Source: Clostridia bacterium
Lineage (GTDB): Bacteria; Bacillota; Clostridia; Christensenellales; CAG-138
DNA: 13,097 bases
Assembly: GCA_030530185.1 (NCBI GenBank)
Contig: JAUMVL010000004.1
Span: 1-13,097 of the forward strand
Reading direction: 5' to 3'
The position numbers and the translations under genes are program-made. The notes under the pieces are model-generated. The model did not search any database and was not told where the DNA came from. It saw nothing but the letters and a program-made list of their open reading frames with translations. Positions 6,502 to 12,853 of this stretch are shown here, piece after piece (within the stretch, counting starts at the first letter, position 1; every line of letters starts with the position of its first letter).

Positions 6502-6521
6502 CATCGTGTTTTACTACGATG
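6502..6521 (-). other. 5'-end hairpin of the metQNI leader transcript
   Basis: On the minus strand CATCGT (6521-6516) and ACGATG (6507-6502) form a perfect 6-bp stem with an 8-base loop. It starts within a few bases of the transcription start expected from the -10 box at 6532-6527. A hairpin at the very 5' end often stabilises mRNA; it could also belong to the attenuator. Confidence 0.45.
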
Positions 6522-6526
6522 CGGCA

Positions 6527-6555
6527 AGCATAGCACAGTTTTTTTCGGTTGTCAA
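6527..6555 (-). promoter_or_regulatory. Strong sigma-A promoter of the metQNI leader
   Basis: On the minus strand a perfect -35 box TTGACA (6555-6550) and a -10 box TATGCT (6532-6527) are separated by 17 bases. An A/T-only stretch at about 6569-6585 lies upstream of the -35 box and resembles an UP element. This is the best promoter in the window. A strong start followed by an attenuator is the expected design. No terminator for rsmG is seen ahead of it, so some read-through from rsmG may also enter the leader. Confidence 0.8.
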
Positions 6556-6606
6556 CACCCGAACTTGAATTTTTATATATTTTTCTGCATTCTTACGCGG
6601 CGTCCG

Positions 6607-7284
6607 TCACAGCGGCTTTTTTGCAGGCATGCCCGCCTTGCGTGGGTACAGATTCGGAGTTGGTGCATTTTTGGTACACACGATCAGAGAGCGTGCGCCG
6701 TAGTCGGCTTCGACCGAAACGGTCTCGGCGCTCGCGTGCAGCAGATGCAGCGCGCCCCTTGCCGCGTTCAGCTCGTCTGCGGCATCGCCCTTATAACAGA
6801 TGCTTTTTCCGCCGACTTTCAAAAGCGGCACGGTCAGTTCGAGCAGCACGGACAGGTTGGCCACCGCACGGGAAACGGCAAAATCGAACTGTCCCCGGTA
6901 GGCAGGCAGCCGCCCGAAATCCTCCGCGCGCGCATGAACGCATTCTGCCGGTAATTCAAGCGTTTTCAGCACCGTTTCAAGGAACGTGATACGTTTTTGC
7001 AGCGAGTCGACCAACGTCATTTTCAGATCCGGACGCAGGATCAGAAGCGGAATGCCCGGAAACCCTGCACCGGTCCCGACGTCCACAACCTTTGCCCCGC
7101 TTTGCAGCAGCGGCAGGGCCGCCAAAGAATCGGCAAAGTGTTTTTTTGCCACATCCATTGGCTCGGTAATCGCGGTCAAATTCATCCGCGTGTTCCAATC
7201 GATCAGCAGTTCATAATATGCGACAAATTTGTCGCATGCCTCCTCGGTTATGTTCGGGATGGCTTGTCGGATTTTTTCACGCAT
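6607..7284 (-). CDS. rsmG: 16S rRNA (guanine-527-N7)-methyltransferase RsmG
   Basis: A 225-residue Rossmann-fold methyltransferase that places the m7G527 mark on 16S rRNA in the 30S decoding region, using S-adenosylmethionine. The motif I glycine loop VVDVGTGAGFPGIPL is at 66-80, preceded by the family signature NLTAIT (35-40) and HFADSL (49-54). The SRAVANLSVLLELTVPLLKVGG stretch and the C-terminal YPRKAGMPAKKPL tail are typical, and the length is normal. I chose ATG 7284, which has GAGGG at suitable spacing and overlaps the end of mnmG by 8 bases; an in-frame ATG at 7305 lies further inside mnmG. Co-transcription and translational coupling with mnmG follow from the overlap and match the conserved bacterial gidA-gidB pairing. 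No intrinsic terminator follows the stop codon. Confidence 0.96.
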   Translation of the reverse strand: MREKIRQAIPNITEEACDKFVAYYELLIDWNTRMNLTAITEPMDVAKKHFADSLAALPLLQSGAKVVDVGTGAGFPGIPLLILRPDLKMTLVDSLQKRITFLETVLKTLELPAECVHARAEDFGRLPAYRGQFDFAVSRAVANLSVLLELTVPLLKVGGKSICYKGDAADELNAARGALHLLHASAETVSVEADYGARSLIVCTKNAPTPNLYPRKAGMPAKKPL

Positions 7285-9148
7285 GAGCAAACCCTCGCTT
7301 TGCATAAATCAACAGGACGGAGACGTCGGCGGGCGAAACGCCGGAGATGCGCGACGCCTGCCCGACCGAGGTCGGGTGAATCGCATTCAGCTTCTGGCGC
7401 GCTTCCAGACGCAGCCCGTCCAGCGCGGAATAATCGAGATCGCCCGGCAGCGGCGTGTTTTCGAGCGCCCGTTCGCGCTCCACCTGAATCCGCTGCTTTT
7501 CGATATAGCCGTCGTAATGCGCGAGCACCTCGATCTGCTCCTCCACGTTCGGCTCGAGCGGCTCGAGCGCATCAAACAGGCGCATCAGATCCGCATAGCG
7601 CACCTTCGGCCGCTTCAAAAGATCGAACAGCACGGCGCCGTTTGCGGGAACCGGCTCACCGAGCGATTCGAGATAGACGCGCAGCGCATCGGTCGGCGGA
7701 ACGTGGGTCCCGAGCCTTTGCAGTGCAGCGGCAATGCCTGCCTGTTTCTGTTCAAGCGCCGCCCGCCGCGCATCGGAAATCAGCCCGAGCCGGTACGCGC
7801 GTTCAGTCAGCCGCAAGTCGGCGTTGTCCTGCCGCAGCAGCAAGCGGTATTCGCACCGGCTGGTCATCATGCGGTACGGCTCCGGCGTGCCCTTGGTTGC
7901 AAGGTCATCGACCAGCACGCCGAGATACGCGTCGCTGCGTCCGAGCAAAAACGGCTCCTCGCCCTTGACGTACAGCGCGGCGTTGATTCCCGCGAACAGG
8001 CCCTGTGCGGCCGCCTCTTCGTAGCCGCTCGATCCGTTGACCTGTCCCGCCGTGAACAGACCGGGAACGCCTTTTACCATAAACCTCAGATCAAGTGCGG
8101 TCGGGTCGAGACAGTCGTACTCGATCGCATAGCCGAGGCGCATGACCTCGCACCGCTTAAGGCCCGGCAGGGAATGCAGCATATCGATCTGCACATCCGC
8201 GGGCAGCGACGTCGAGAATCCCTGCACGTACATCTCCTCGGTGCTGCGTCCCTCCGGCTCGATGAAAATCTGATGCCGGTCCTTATCGGCAAACTTGACG
8301 ACCTTGTCCTCGATCGACGGGCAGTAGCGCGTGCCTGTCGCGTGGATTTTGCCGCTGTACATCGGAGAGCGATGCAGGTTCTGCCGGATGATCTCATGCG
8401 TCGTCTCGTTCGTATAGGTCAAATAGCACGGATCCTGCTGAATATGCAGCCCGTTCGGATGCAGGAACGAAAACGCCGGCGTCGGCTCGTCCCCGAGCTG
8501 AATCTCCATTTCGTCAAGCTCCAGCGTGCTTCGTTTGACGCGCGCGGGCGTTCCGGTTTTGAACCGCTGCAGCGGGATGCCGAGCCGGCGCAGCGCGTCG
8601 GACAGGTTCTCACTGCGCAACATGCCGTTTGGGCCGGACAGTCGGGACCATTCGCCGATCAGAATGCGGGATTTTAAGTACACGCCGGCGCAAAGCACTA
8701 CGGCGCGACATGCATAGCGAAAGCCCTCGTCGGTTTTTACCGCCGAGACGCACCCGCTTTGCGTTTCAATCTCGTTGACTTCCCCCTGCATGACGACCAG
8801 GTTTTTCTGCCGCTCGATCGCGCTTTTGACGCGCTCATGATAGCGCCGCTTGTCCATCTGTGCGCGCAAAGAATGCACTGCGGGACCCTTACCCGTGTTG
8901 AGCATGCGCATCTGAATTAGCGTATCGTCGGCCGCAAGGCCCATTTCGCCGCCGAGCGCGTCGATTTCGCGCACCAAATGTCCCTTGCCCGTGCCGCCGA
9001 TCGCCGGATTGCACGGCATCATTCCGATGCTGTCGAGGTTCAGCGTCAAAAGAAGCGTCTGAAGCCCCATGCGCGCGGCGGCCAGCGAGGCTTCCACGCC
9101 CGCGTGCCCCGCGCCGATGACTACGATGTCAAATGCCTGATTCTGCAT
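7277..9148 (-). CDS. mnmG: tRNA uridine-5-carboxymethylaminomethyl modification enzyme MnmG (GidA)
   Basis: A 623-residue FAD enzyme which, with the GTPase MnmE, adds the (carboxymethyl)aminomethyl group to the wobble uridine (U34) of several tRNAs. The FAD dinucleotide fold GAGHAG is at 12-17. The MnmG signature PCNPAIGGTGKGH is at 45-57, followed by LVREIDALGGEMG. GTRYCPSIEDK in the middle carries the conserved active-site cysteine, and the C-terminal helical domain ends with QASRISGVSPADVSVLLIY, the MnmE-contacting region. Length is standard. ATG 9148 has GGAGG close upstream and gives the canonical N-terminus FDIVVIGAGHAGVEAS; the open frame extends far beyond it without homology. First gene of a two-gene operon with rsmG. 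mnmE, often just upstream in Firmicutes, is not in this window. Confidence 0.97.
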   Translation of the reverse strand: MQNQAFDIVVIGAGHAGVEASLAAARMGLQTLLLTLNLDSIGMMPCNPAIGGTGKGHLVREIDALGGEMGLAADDTLIQMRMLNTGKGPAVHSLRAQMDKRRYHERVKSAIERQKNLVVMQGEVNEIETQSGCVSAVKTDEGFRYACRAVVLCAGVYLKSRILIGEWSRLSGPNGMLRSENLSDALRRLGIPLQRFKTGTPARVKRSTLELDEMEIQLGDEPTPAFSFLHPNGLHIQQDPCYLTYTNETTHEIIRQNLHRSPMYSGKIHATGTRYCPSIEDKVVKFADKDRHQIFIEPEGRSTEEMYVQGFSTSLPADVQIDMLHSLPGLKRCEVMRLGYAIEYDCLDPTALDLRFMVKGVPGLFTAGQVNGSSGYEEAAAQGLFAGINAALYVKGEEPFLLGRSDAYLGVLVDDLATKGTPEPYRMMTSRCEYRLLLRQDNADLRLTERAYRLGLISDARRAALEQKQAGIAAALQRLGTHVPPTDALRVYLESLGEPVPANGAVLFDLLKRPKVRYADLMRLFDALEPLEPNVEEQIEVLAHYDGYIEKQRIQVERERALENTPLPGDLDYSALDGLRLEARQKLNAIHPTSVGQASRISGVSPADVSVLLIYAKRGFAHA

Positions 9149-9168
9149 ACGTCCTCCAATTTGCAGAA

Positions 9169-9197
9169 AGTATAACATATCTATGGAATTTTCACAA
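9169..9197 (-). promoter_or_regulatory. Promoter of mnmG-rsmG
   Basis: On the minus strand TTGTGA (9197-9192) and TATACT (9174-9169) are spaced by 17 bases, and TG one base upstream of the -10 gives an extended -10 (TGTTATACT). The start codon of mnmG follows after 20 bases, leaving a very short leader with GGAGG. Confidence 0.7.
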
Positions 9198-9205
9198 TGC
9201 GAAGG

Positions 9206-9234
9206 TGGAAAAATGTTTTGCAAGATGGTATAAT
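9206..9234 (+). promoter_or_regulatory. Promoter of yhaM
   Basis: A consensus -10 box TATAAT (9229-9234) has the extended TGG in front (9226-9228). A weak -35 (TGGAAA, 9206-9211) lies 17 bases upstream. It diverges from the mnmG promoter, with the two -35 regions about 8 bases apart. The -10 box sits inside a perfect inverted repeat (9225-9239). Confidence 0.65.
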
Positions 9235-9239
9235 ACCAT
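9225..9239. repeat. Inverted repeat over the yhaM -10 box
   Basis: ATGGTAT and ATACCAT form a perfect 7-bp inverted repeat around one central A, covering the whole TATAAT box of the yhaM promoter. It could be an operator. As the consensus -10 is itself AT-rich and partly symmetric, chance is possible. Confidence 0.4.
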
Positions 9240-9280
9240 ATCATAAAAGCATGACAGCGCTGCTGGGAACGGAGGAACGT

Positions 9281-10222
9281 ATGGGTAAGATGCGATTGAC
9301 CGCAGAGATCGGCGGAACGACCGAGGGCTATTGCCTGGTCAAATCGGTTTCGGCGCGAACGGATGTGAAAGGCAGCGAATATCTCGATTTCGTATTGGCC
9401 GACAGCGAGGGAGAATGCGTCGCCAAGCTTTGGAATTACAGCCGCGCCTATCACGGCGTGTTTGAGCCGGACGACATCATCAAGGTGCGCGGTTCCGTCC
9501 AAATCTGGAAGGACACCGAGCAGTTCAAGATCGACCGCATTCGTCACATCAACGACGAGGACGATGTGGATATGAGCATGCTCGTCCCGTGCGCGCCGAT
9601 CGATCCGGTTGCGGCTTACGATGAGCTGTATCAAATCGCACAGAATTTCAAGGACGACGACCTCCGCCGCCTTGTGCAATATCTGCTGCGCGAAAACCGC
9701 GAAAGCCTGCTTCTGTTCCCCGCAGGCGTCAAGCTGCACCACGCCACGCGCGGCGGGCTGCTGCACCACACCCTCTCGGTCGTGCATCTGGCGCAAAGCA
9801 TCGTAACGCTCTATCCGTGGCTGAACGCCGATCTGCTGCTCGCGGGCGCCACGCTCCACGATATCGGCAAGCTGGTCGAGCTCGATACCGGCTCGCTCGG
9901 CCTCGCCGGCGCCTATACCCCGGCCGGGCAGCTGCTCGGGCACATCAGCATCGGCATGTCGATGGTCGCACAGGCCGCCGAGGTTACGATGGTGCCGGCC
10001 TCGACCGCCATGCTTGTCGAGCACATGCTCCTGTCGCACCACGGCAATCCGGAATACGGCAGCCCGCGCTTGCCGATGATCCCCGAAGCCGAGGTGCTCT
10101 CGGTCTGCGACCTTTTGGACAGCCGCATGTATGAAATGCGCACCGCCCTCGACGGCGTCGCCCCGGGCGGATTCTCCGAACGACTCTGGGCGCTCGACAA
10201 CCGGCAGCTGTATAAGGAATAG
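9281..10222 (+). CDS. yhaM: 3'-5' exoribonuclease YhaM (OB-fold plus HD domain)
   Basis: A 313-residue protein, the same size as Bacillus YhaM (about 314). Residues about 5-92 form an OB-fold nucleic-acid-binding domain (LVKSVSARTDVKGSEYLDFVLAD). Residues about 155-285 form an HD metal-dependent phosphohydrolase domain with metal ligands visible as HH at 162-163, HD at 193-194 (LHDIGK), His221, HH at 253-254 and Asp277. YhaM is a manganese-dependent 3'-5' exonuclease that trims RNA ends in Gram-positive bacteria and can degrade DNA in vitro. ATG 9281 is preceded by GGAGG at 9271-9275; an in-frame ATG at 9251 lacks a site. It is monocistronic: its own promoter and a clean terminator 13 bases after the stop enclose it. 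Presence of this gene supports a Firmicutes origin. Confidence 0.93.
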   Translation: MGKMRLTAEIGGTTEGYCLVKSVSARTDVKGSEYLDFVLADSEGECVAKLWNYSRAYHGVFEPDDIIKVRGSVQIWKDTEQFKIDRIRHINDEDDVDMSMLVPCAPIDPVAAYDELYQIAQNFKDDDLRRLVQYLLRENRESLLLFPAGVKLHHATRGGLLHHTLSVVHLAQSIVTLYPWLNADLLLAGATLHDIGKLVELDTGSLGLAGAYTPAGQLLGHISIGMSMVAQAAEVTMVPASTAMLVEHMLLSHHGNPEYGSPRLPMIPEAEVLSVCDLLDSRMYEMRTALDGVAPGGFSERLWALDNRQLYKE

Positions 10223-10235
10223 CTCGTTTGACGGG

Positions 10236-10264
10236 GCGGGAGATCAATTGTCTCCCGCTTTTTT
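10236..10264 (+). terminator. Intrinsic terminator of yhaM
   Basis: A perfect 8-bp stem GCGGGAGA (10236-10243) with TCTCCCGC (10251-10258), a 7-base loop, then six T. It starts 13 bases after the yhaM stop and isolates yhaM from the molybdenum-cofactor genes. Confidence 0.93.
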
Positions 10265-10338
10265 CATTTTCCCATGTTGCCGCCAAAAATCCCCTTTGAA
10301 AAACGAAAGATCTTCCACTTCCCTTTTCCGCTGCGGCG

Positions 10339-10347
10339 TGCTATACT
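10339..10347 (+). promoter_or_regulatory. Extended -10 promoter of the moaA operon
   Basis: TGCTATACT (10339-10347) is an extended -10 box about 57 bases before the moaA start. No good -35 is found at 16-18 bases upstream (TTCCCT at best), so the promoter may be weak or need an activator. The stretch from the yhaM terminator to here (10265-10338) shows no gene. Confidence 0.55.
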
Positions 10348-10356
10348 GAACGCAGG

Positions 10357-10383
10357 GTTATTCCTTAAAAAGAATAACGTTAT
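10357..10383 (+). promoter_or_regulatory. Hairpin and palindrome in the moaA leader
   Basis: GTTATTC (10357-10363) and GAATAAC (10372-10378) form a perfect 7-bp inverted repeat around an 8-base A-rich loop. Its right arm overlaps a second palindrome, ATAACGTTAT (10374-10383), so GTTAT appears three times in alternating orientation. It lies 10 to 36 bases after the -10 box and about 20 before moaA. This would suit a protein operator or a short RNA hairpin; it is too small for the known molybdenum-cofactor riboswitch. Confidence 0.5.
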
Positions 10384-10403
10384 CTCGTTTTGAGGAGAAC
10401 GCT

Positions 10404-11351
10404 ATGCGCGACGCGTGCGGCCGAACAATCCGATACCTGCGCATCTCCGTCACCGACCGCTGCAACTACCGCTGCCGGTACTGCATGGGCGAGGACGGGG
10501 TTTCGCTGCACACGCACGCGCAGATGCTGACCTTTGAGGAGATCGCGGAGATCGTTGCCGCCTGTGCGCAGCTTGGCATAGACAAGGTGCGATTGACCGG
10601 CGGGGAGCCGCTGGTGAGGCGCGGGATTGCAACGCTTTGCGCGATGCTGAAAGGGATTCCGGGGATTTCGGAGCTGACGCTGACCACCAACGGCAGTCTG
10701 CTGCCGCTCTATGCCTCCGACCTGAAAGCTGCGGGGGTGGACCGGCTGAACATCAGCCTTGACACGCTCGACCCCGAAAAATTCCGTTCGATTACGCGTG
10801 TCGGAACACTTTCGGACGTGCTCGACGGGCTCGATGCGGCGGAGCGCACGGGCTTTTTGCACACGAAGCTGAATGTCGTTTTGATCGGCGGGTTCAACAA
10901 CGACGAGATTGGAGCGTTTGTCGAAATGACCAAGGACCGGGCCCTTTCGGTGCGCTTTATCGAGCTGATGCCGATCGGCGACACAGCCGACTGGGATGCA
11001 AAGCACTTTCTGCCGTCAAGCGCGGTCCTTGCCGCCGTGCCGGCGCTCGAGCGCATCGATACGGACGGCGTGGCGGTGCGCTATCGCGTGCCGGGATACG
11101 TCGGCACGGTCGGGCTGATTCCGCCGATGAGCGAAAAGTTCTGCGACCGCTGCAACCGTATCCGCCTGACGGCGGACGGCAAGCTGAAGCCGTGTCTGCA
11201 CAGCGCACAGGAGGTTTCGCTGAAGGGACTGCACAAAGCGGAGCTGTTCCAAACGCTCAAGCTGGCGATTTACAACAAGCCGAAGGAGCACCACATGGAC
11301 TGTCTGCATCCGAGCGGATCGGTGCGGCGGATGTATGAGATCGGAGGATAG
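10404..11351 (+). CDS. moaA: GTP 3',8-cyclase MoaA
   Basis: A 315-residue radical-SAM enzyme that starts molybdopterin synthesis by converting GTP to 3',8-cyclo-7,8-dihydro-GTP. The N-terminal 4Fe-4S motif C-x3-C-x2-C is at 20/24/27 (TDRCNYRCRYC), the SAM-contacting GGEP at 66-69, and LNISLDTL at 115-122. The second cluster ligands C-x2-C-x13-C are at 247/250/264 (FCDRCNRIRL ... LKPC), which bind the substrate-side cluster. The protein ends in the Gly-Gly needed for activity in MoaA. It is slightly short against the usual 320-340 residues but has all motifs. The start has GAGGAG at 10392-10397. It is first in an operon, with moaC starting 2 bases after its stop and the moaC ribosome binding site inside its last codons. 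Confidence 0.96.
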   Translation: MRDACGRTIRYLRISVTDRCNYRCRYCMGEDGVSLHTHAQMLTFEEIAEIVAACAQLGIDKVRLTGGEPLVRRGIATLCAMLKGIPGISELTLTTNGSLLPLYASDLKAAGVDRLNISLDTLDPEKFRSITRVGTLSDVLDGLDAAERTGFLHTKLNVVLIGGFNNDEIGAFVEMTKDRALSVRFIELMPIGDTADWDAKHFLPSSAVLAAVPALERIDTDGVAVRYRVPGYVGTVGLIPPMSEKFCDRCNRIRLTADGKLKPCLHSAQEVSLKGLHKAELFQTLKLAIYNKPKEHHMDCLHPSGSVRRMYEIGG

Positions 11352-11353
11352 CG

Positions 11354-11830
11354 ATGGATTTGACACACTTTAACGAGGAAGGGCGCGCGCGGATGGTTGA
11401 TGTTTCCGCCAAGGCCGAGACGGTGCGCACGGCGGTGGCCGAGTGCCGGATCTTGATGCAGGCCGATACGCTTGCACGCATCCAAGCCGGGAACATGCCA
11501 AAGGGCGACGTGCTTGCGGTTGCGCAGGTGGCAGGTATTCTGGCGGCAAAGCGCACCTTTGAAAGTATCCCGATGTGCCACCCGATCTGTCTGACCGGCG
11601 CGGACATTCGATTTACGTACGAACCGGACGGCATCCGTATCCGTTCCACCGTGCGCTGCAAGGGGGAAACGGGCGTCGAAATGGAGGCGCTGCATGCCTG
11701 CTCGGCGGCGGCGCTGACGATTTACGACATGTGCAAAGCGGTACAAAAGGACATGGAGATTACCGATCTGCATTTGCTCGAAAAAGCGGGCGGCAAAAGC
11801 GGGTTGTACCGGCGGGAGGTGCGGATATGA
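11354..11830 (+). CDS. moaC: Cyclic pyranopterin monophosphate synthase MoaC
   Basis: A 158-residue protein, normal for MoaC, which converts the MoaA product to cyclic pyranopterin monophosphate. Active-site motifs are all present: PKGD with Lys50 (49-52), PMCHPI (73-78), GETGVEMEALHACS (104-117), YDMCKAVQKDM (124-134) with the catalytic Asp and Lys, and KSGLYRR (148-154) near the end. The family works as a hexamer of dimers in the cytoplasm. GGAGGA (11343-11348), inside the end of moaA, is its ribosome binding site, and its stop codon overlaps the next start (ATGA), so the operon is tightly coupled. MoaA and MoaC being adjacent and in pathway order supports both calls. Confidence 0.97.
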   Translation: MDLTHFNEEGRARMVDVSAKAETVRTAVAECRILMQADTLARIQAGNMPKGDVLAVAQVAGILAAKRTFESIPMCHPICLTGADIRFTYEPDGIRIRSTVRCKGETGVEMEALHACSAAALTIYDMCKAVQKDMEITDLHLLEKAGGKSGLYRREVRI

Positions 11831-12846
11831 AGTTCATCGACACACGGAATGCCGTCGGGCACGTGCTCTGTCACGATCTGACGCAGATCATCCCGGGTGA
11901 GTTCAAGGGCGCGCGGTTCCGCAAGGGGCACATTGTAACCGCCGAGGATATTCCCGTACTGCTTGCGATGGGCAAGGAGCATCTGTATGTGTGGGAGATG
12001 CGGCCCGGCATCCTGCACGAAAACGATGCGGCCGAACGGCTTTGTGCCCTGACCCGGGGCGCCCATATGGCTCGCTCCGAGGTTCGTGAGGGAAAAATTG
12101 AGCTGACGGCCGAAATTGACGGCGTATTTTTGGTTGATTCCGAAAAGCTGTTTGCCATCAATTCGATTGACGACATCACGATCGCGACGCGCAAGGGGAA
12201 CTTCCCGGTGCATGCAGGCGATAAACTGGCCGGTATGCGCGTGATTCCGCTCGTGATCGAGGAGGAAAAGCTTGCGGCTGCCGAGGCCCTTGCCGGTGAA
12301 ACGCCGATTTTGTCGCTTTTGCCGTACCGGCTGAAAACGGCGGCGGTGATCACCACCGGCAGCGAGGTGTTCCACGGGCGCATCGAGGACAAGTTCACGC
12401 CGATGCTCGTCGAAAAGCTGAAAGCGTACGGAATCTCGGTTGTGCACCACGTGACCGTGGATGACGAAAAAGCGCACATCGCGCAGGCAATCGCCACAGC
12501 AAAGGCGGCGGGCGTCGATCTGATCCTCTGCACGGGCGGCATGAGCGTCGACCCGGACGATCAGACCCCGGGCGCGATCCAAGAAAGCGGCGCCAACGTG
12601 GTAACCTATGGCGCACCGGTGCTGCCCGGCGCGATGATTCTGCTCGGTTATTTTGCGGACGGCACGCCGATTTTAGGCCTGCCGGGCTGTGTCATGTACG
12701 CCAAAGCAACGGTGTTCGATCTCGTGCTGCCGCGCGTTGCGGCGGGCGTCCGACTTGAAAAGCGCGATTTTATCGCATTGGGCGAGGGCGGGCTGTGCCT
12801 TGGCTGCAAGCCTTGCACCTATCCGCATTGCCCGTTCGGAAAGTGA
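11827..12846 (+). CDS. MoeA-like molybdopterin-binding protein with C-terminal Cys cluster
   Basis: A 339-residue protein related to the molybdopterin-binding (MoCF) fold shared by MoeA and MogA. Residues about 1-165 are an N-terminal region unlike classical MoeA domains. Residues about 170-305 hold the MoCF domain, with TGSE at 177-180, TGGMSVDPDD at 236-245, and LPGCVMYAKATVFD at 285-298. The C-terminus has C-x2-C-x2-C-x4-C (324/327/330/335), a pattern that could bind an iron-sulfur cluster or another metal. Similar proteins with a Cys-rich tail occur in anaerobic Firmicutes, usually annotated only as molybdopterin-binding protein. By fold and context it probably handles metal insertion or carriage of the cofactor, the MoeA step. 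The start overlaps the moaC stop by 4 bases (ATGA). The exact reaction is not known to me. Confidence 0.88.
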   Translation: MKFIDTRNAVGHVLCHDLTQIIPGEFKGARFRKGHIVTAEDIPVLLAMGKEHLYVWEMRPGILHENDAAERLCALTRGAHMARSEVREGKIELTAEIDGVFLVDSEKLFAINSIDDITIATRKGNFPVHAGDKLAGMRVIPLVIEEEKLAAAEALAGETPILSLLPYRLKTAAVITTGSEVFHGRIEDKFTPMLVEKLKAYGISVVHHVTVDDEKAHIAQAIATAKAAGVDLILCTGGMSVDPDDQTPGAIQESGANVVTYGAPVLPGAMILLGYFADGTPILGLPGCVMYAKATVFDLVLPRVAAGVRLEKRDFIALGEGGLCLGCKPCTYPHCPFGK

Positions 12847-12853
12847 GGAAAAG

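Larger units (their letters stand above)
6284..6520 (-). promoter_or_regulatory. metQNI transcript leader, candidate methionine attenuator
   Basis: Between the promoter at 6527-6555 and metQ lie about 237 transcribed bases. In transcript order they hold a 6-bp hairpin right at the predicted 5' end (6521-6516 with 6507-6502), a 29-codon Met-rich reading frame (6473-6384), an intrinsic terminator (6357-6325) and the metQ ribosome binding site (6298-6293). A heptamer inside the reading frame (TGCGGCT, 6424-6418) is the exact complement of AGCCGCA at 6352-6346, which overlaps the 5' arm and loop of the terminator. This pairing could act as an antiterminator. Two further short pairings lie around the leader stop codon (GATCA 6405-6401 with TGATC 6369-6365; GCGTTT 6399-6394 with AAACGC 6382-6377). 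No SAM-I aptamer core or T-box sequence is visible. The layout is seen; the mechanism is inferred. Confidence 0.6.

Noticed and set aside
6440..6510. Possible SAM-I (S-box) aptamer: ATCAACGAGG followed by GGGAGGAC on the minus strand recalls the start of the S-box consensus.
   Set aside because: The GGCCC...UGAA and GGCAACC elements and a closing P1 partner are missing, and GGGAGG is better explained as the ribosome binding site of the leader frame.
6541..6564. Imperfect hairpin (CGGGTG/CAACCG) around the metQ -35 box as a terminator for rsmG or an operator.
   Set aside because: The stem is short with a mismatch, and on the minus strand it is followed by A rather than T; the symmetry of TTGACAA alone explains it.
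9149..10042. Open extension of the mnmG frame on the minus strand.
   Set aside because: It is the antisense shadow of yhaM; the canonical FAD-binding N-terminus starts at 9148 with its own GGAGG and promoter.
10265..10403. Molybdenum-cofactor riboswitch upstream of moaA.
   Set aside because: The transcribed leader is only about 50 bases, far too short for that RNA, and shows one small hairpin only.
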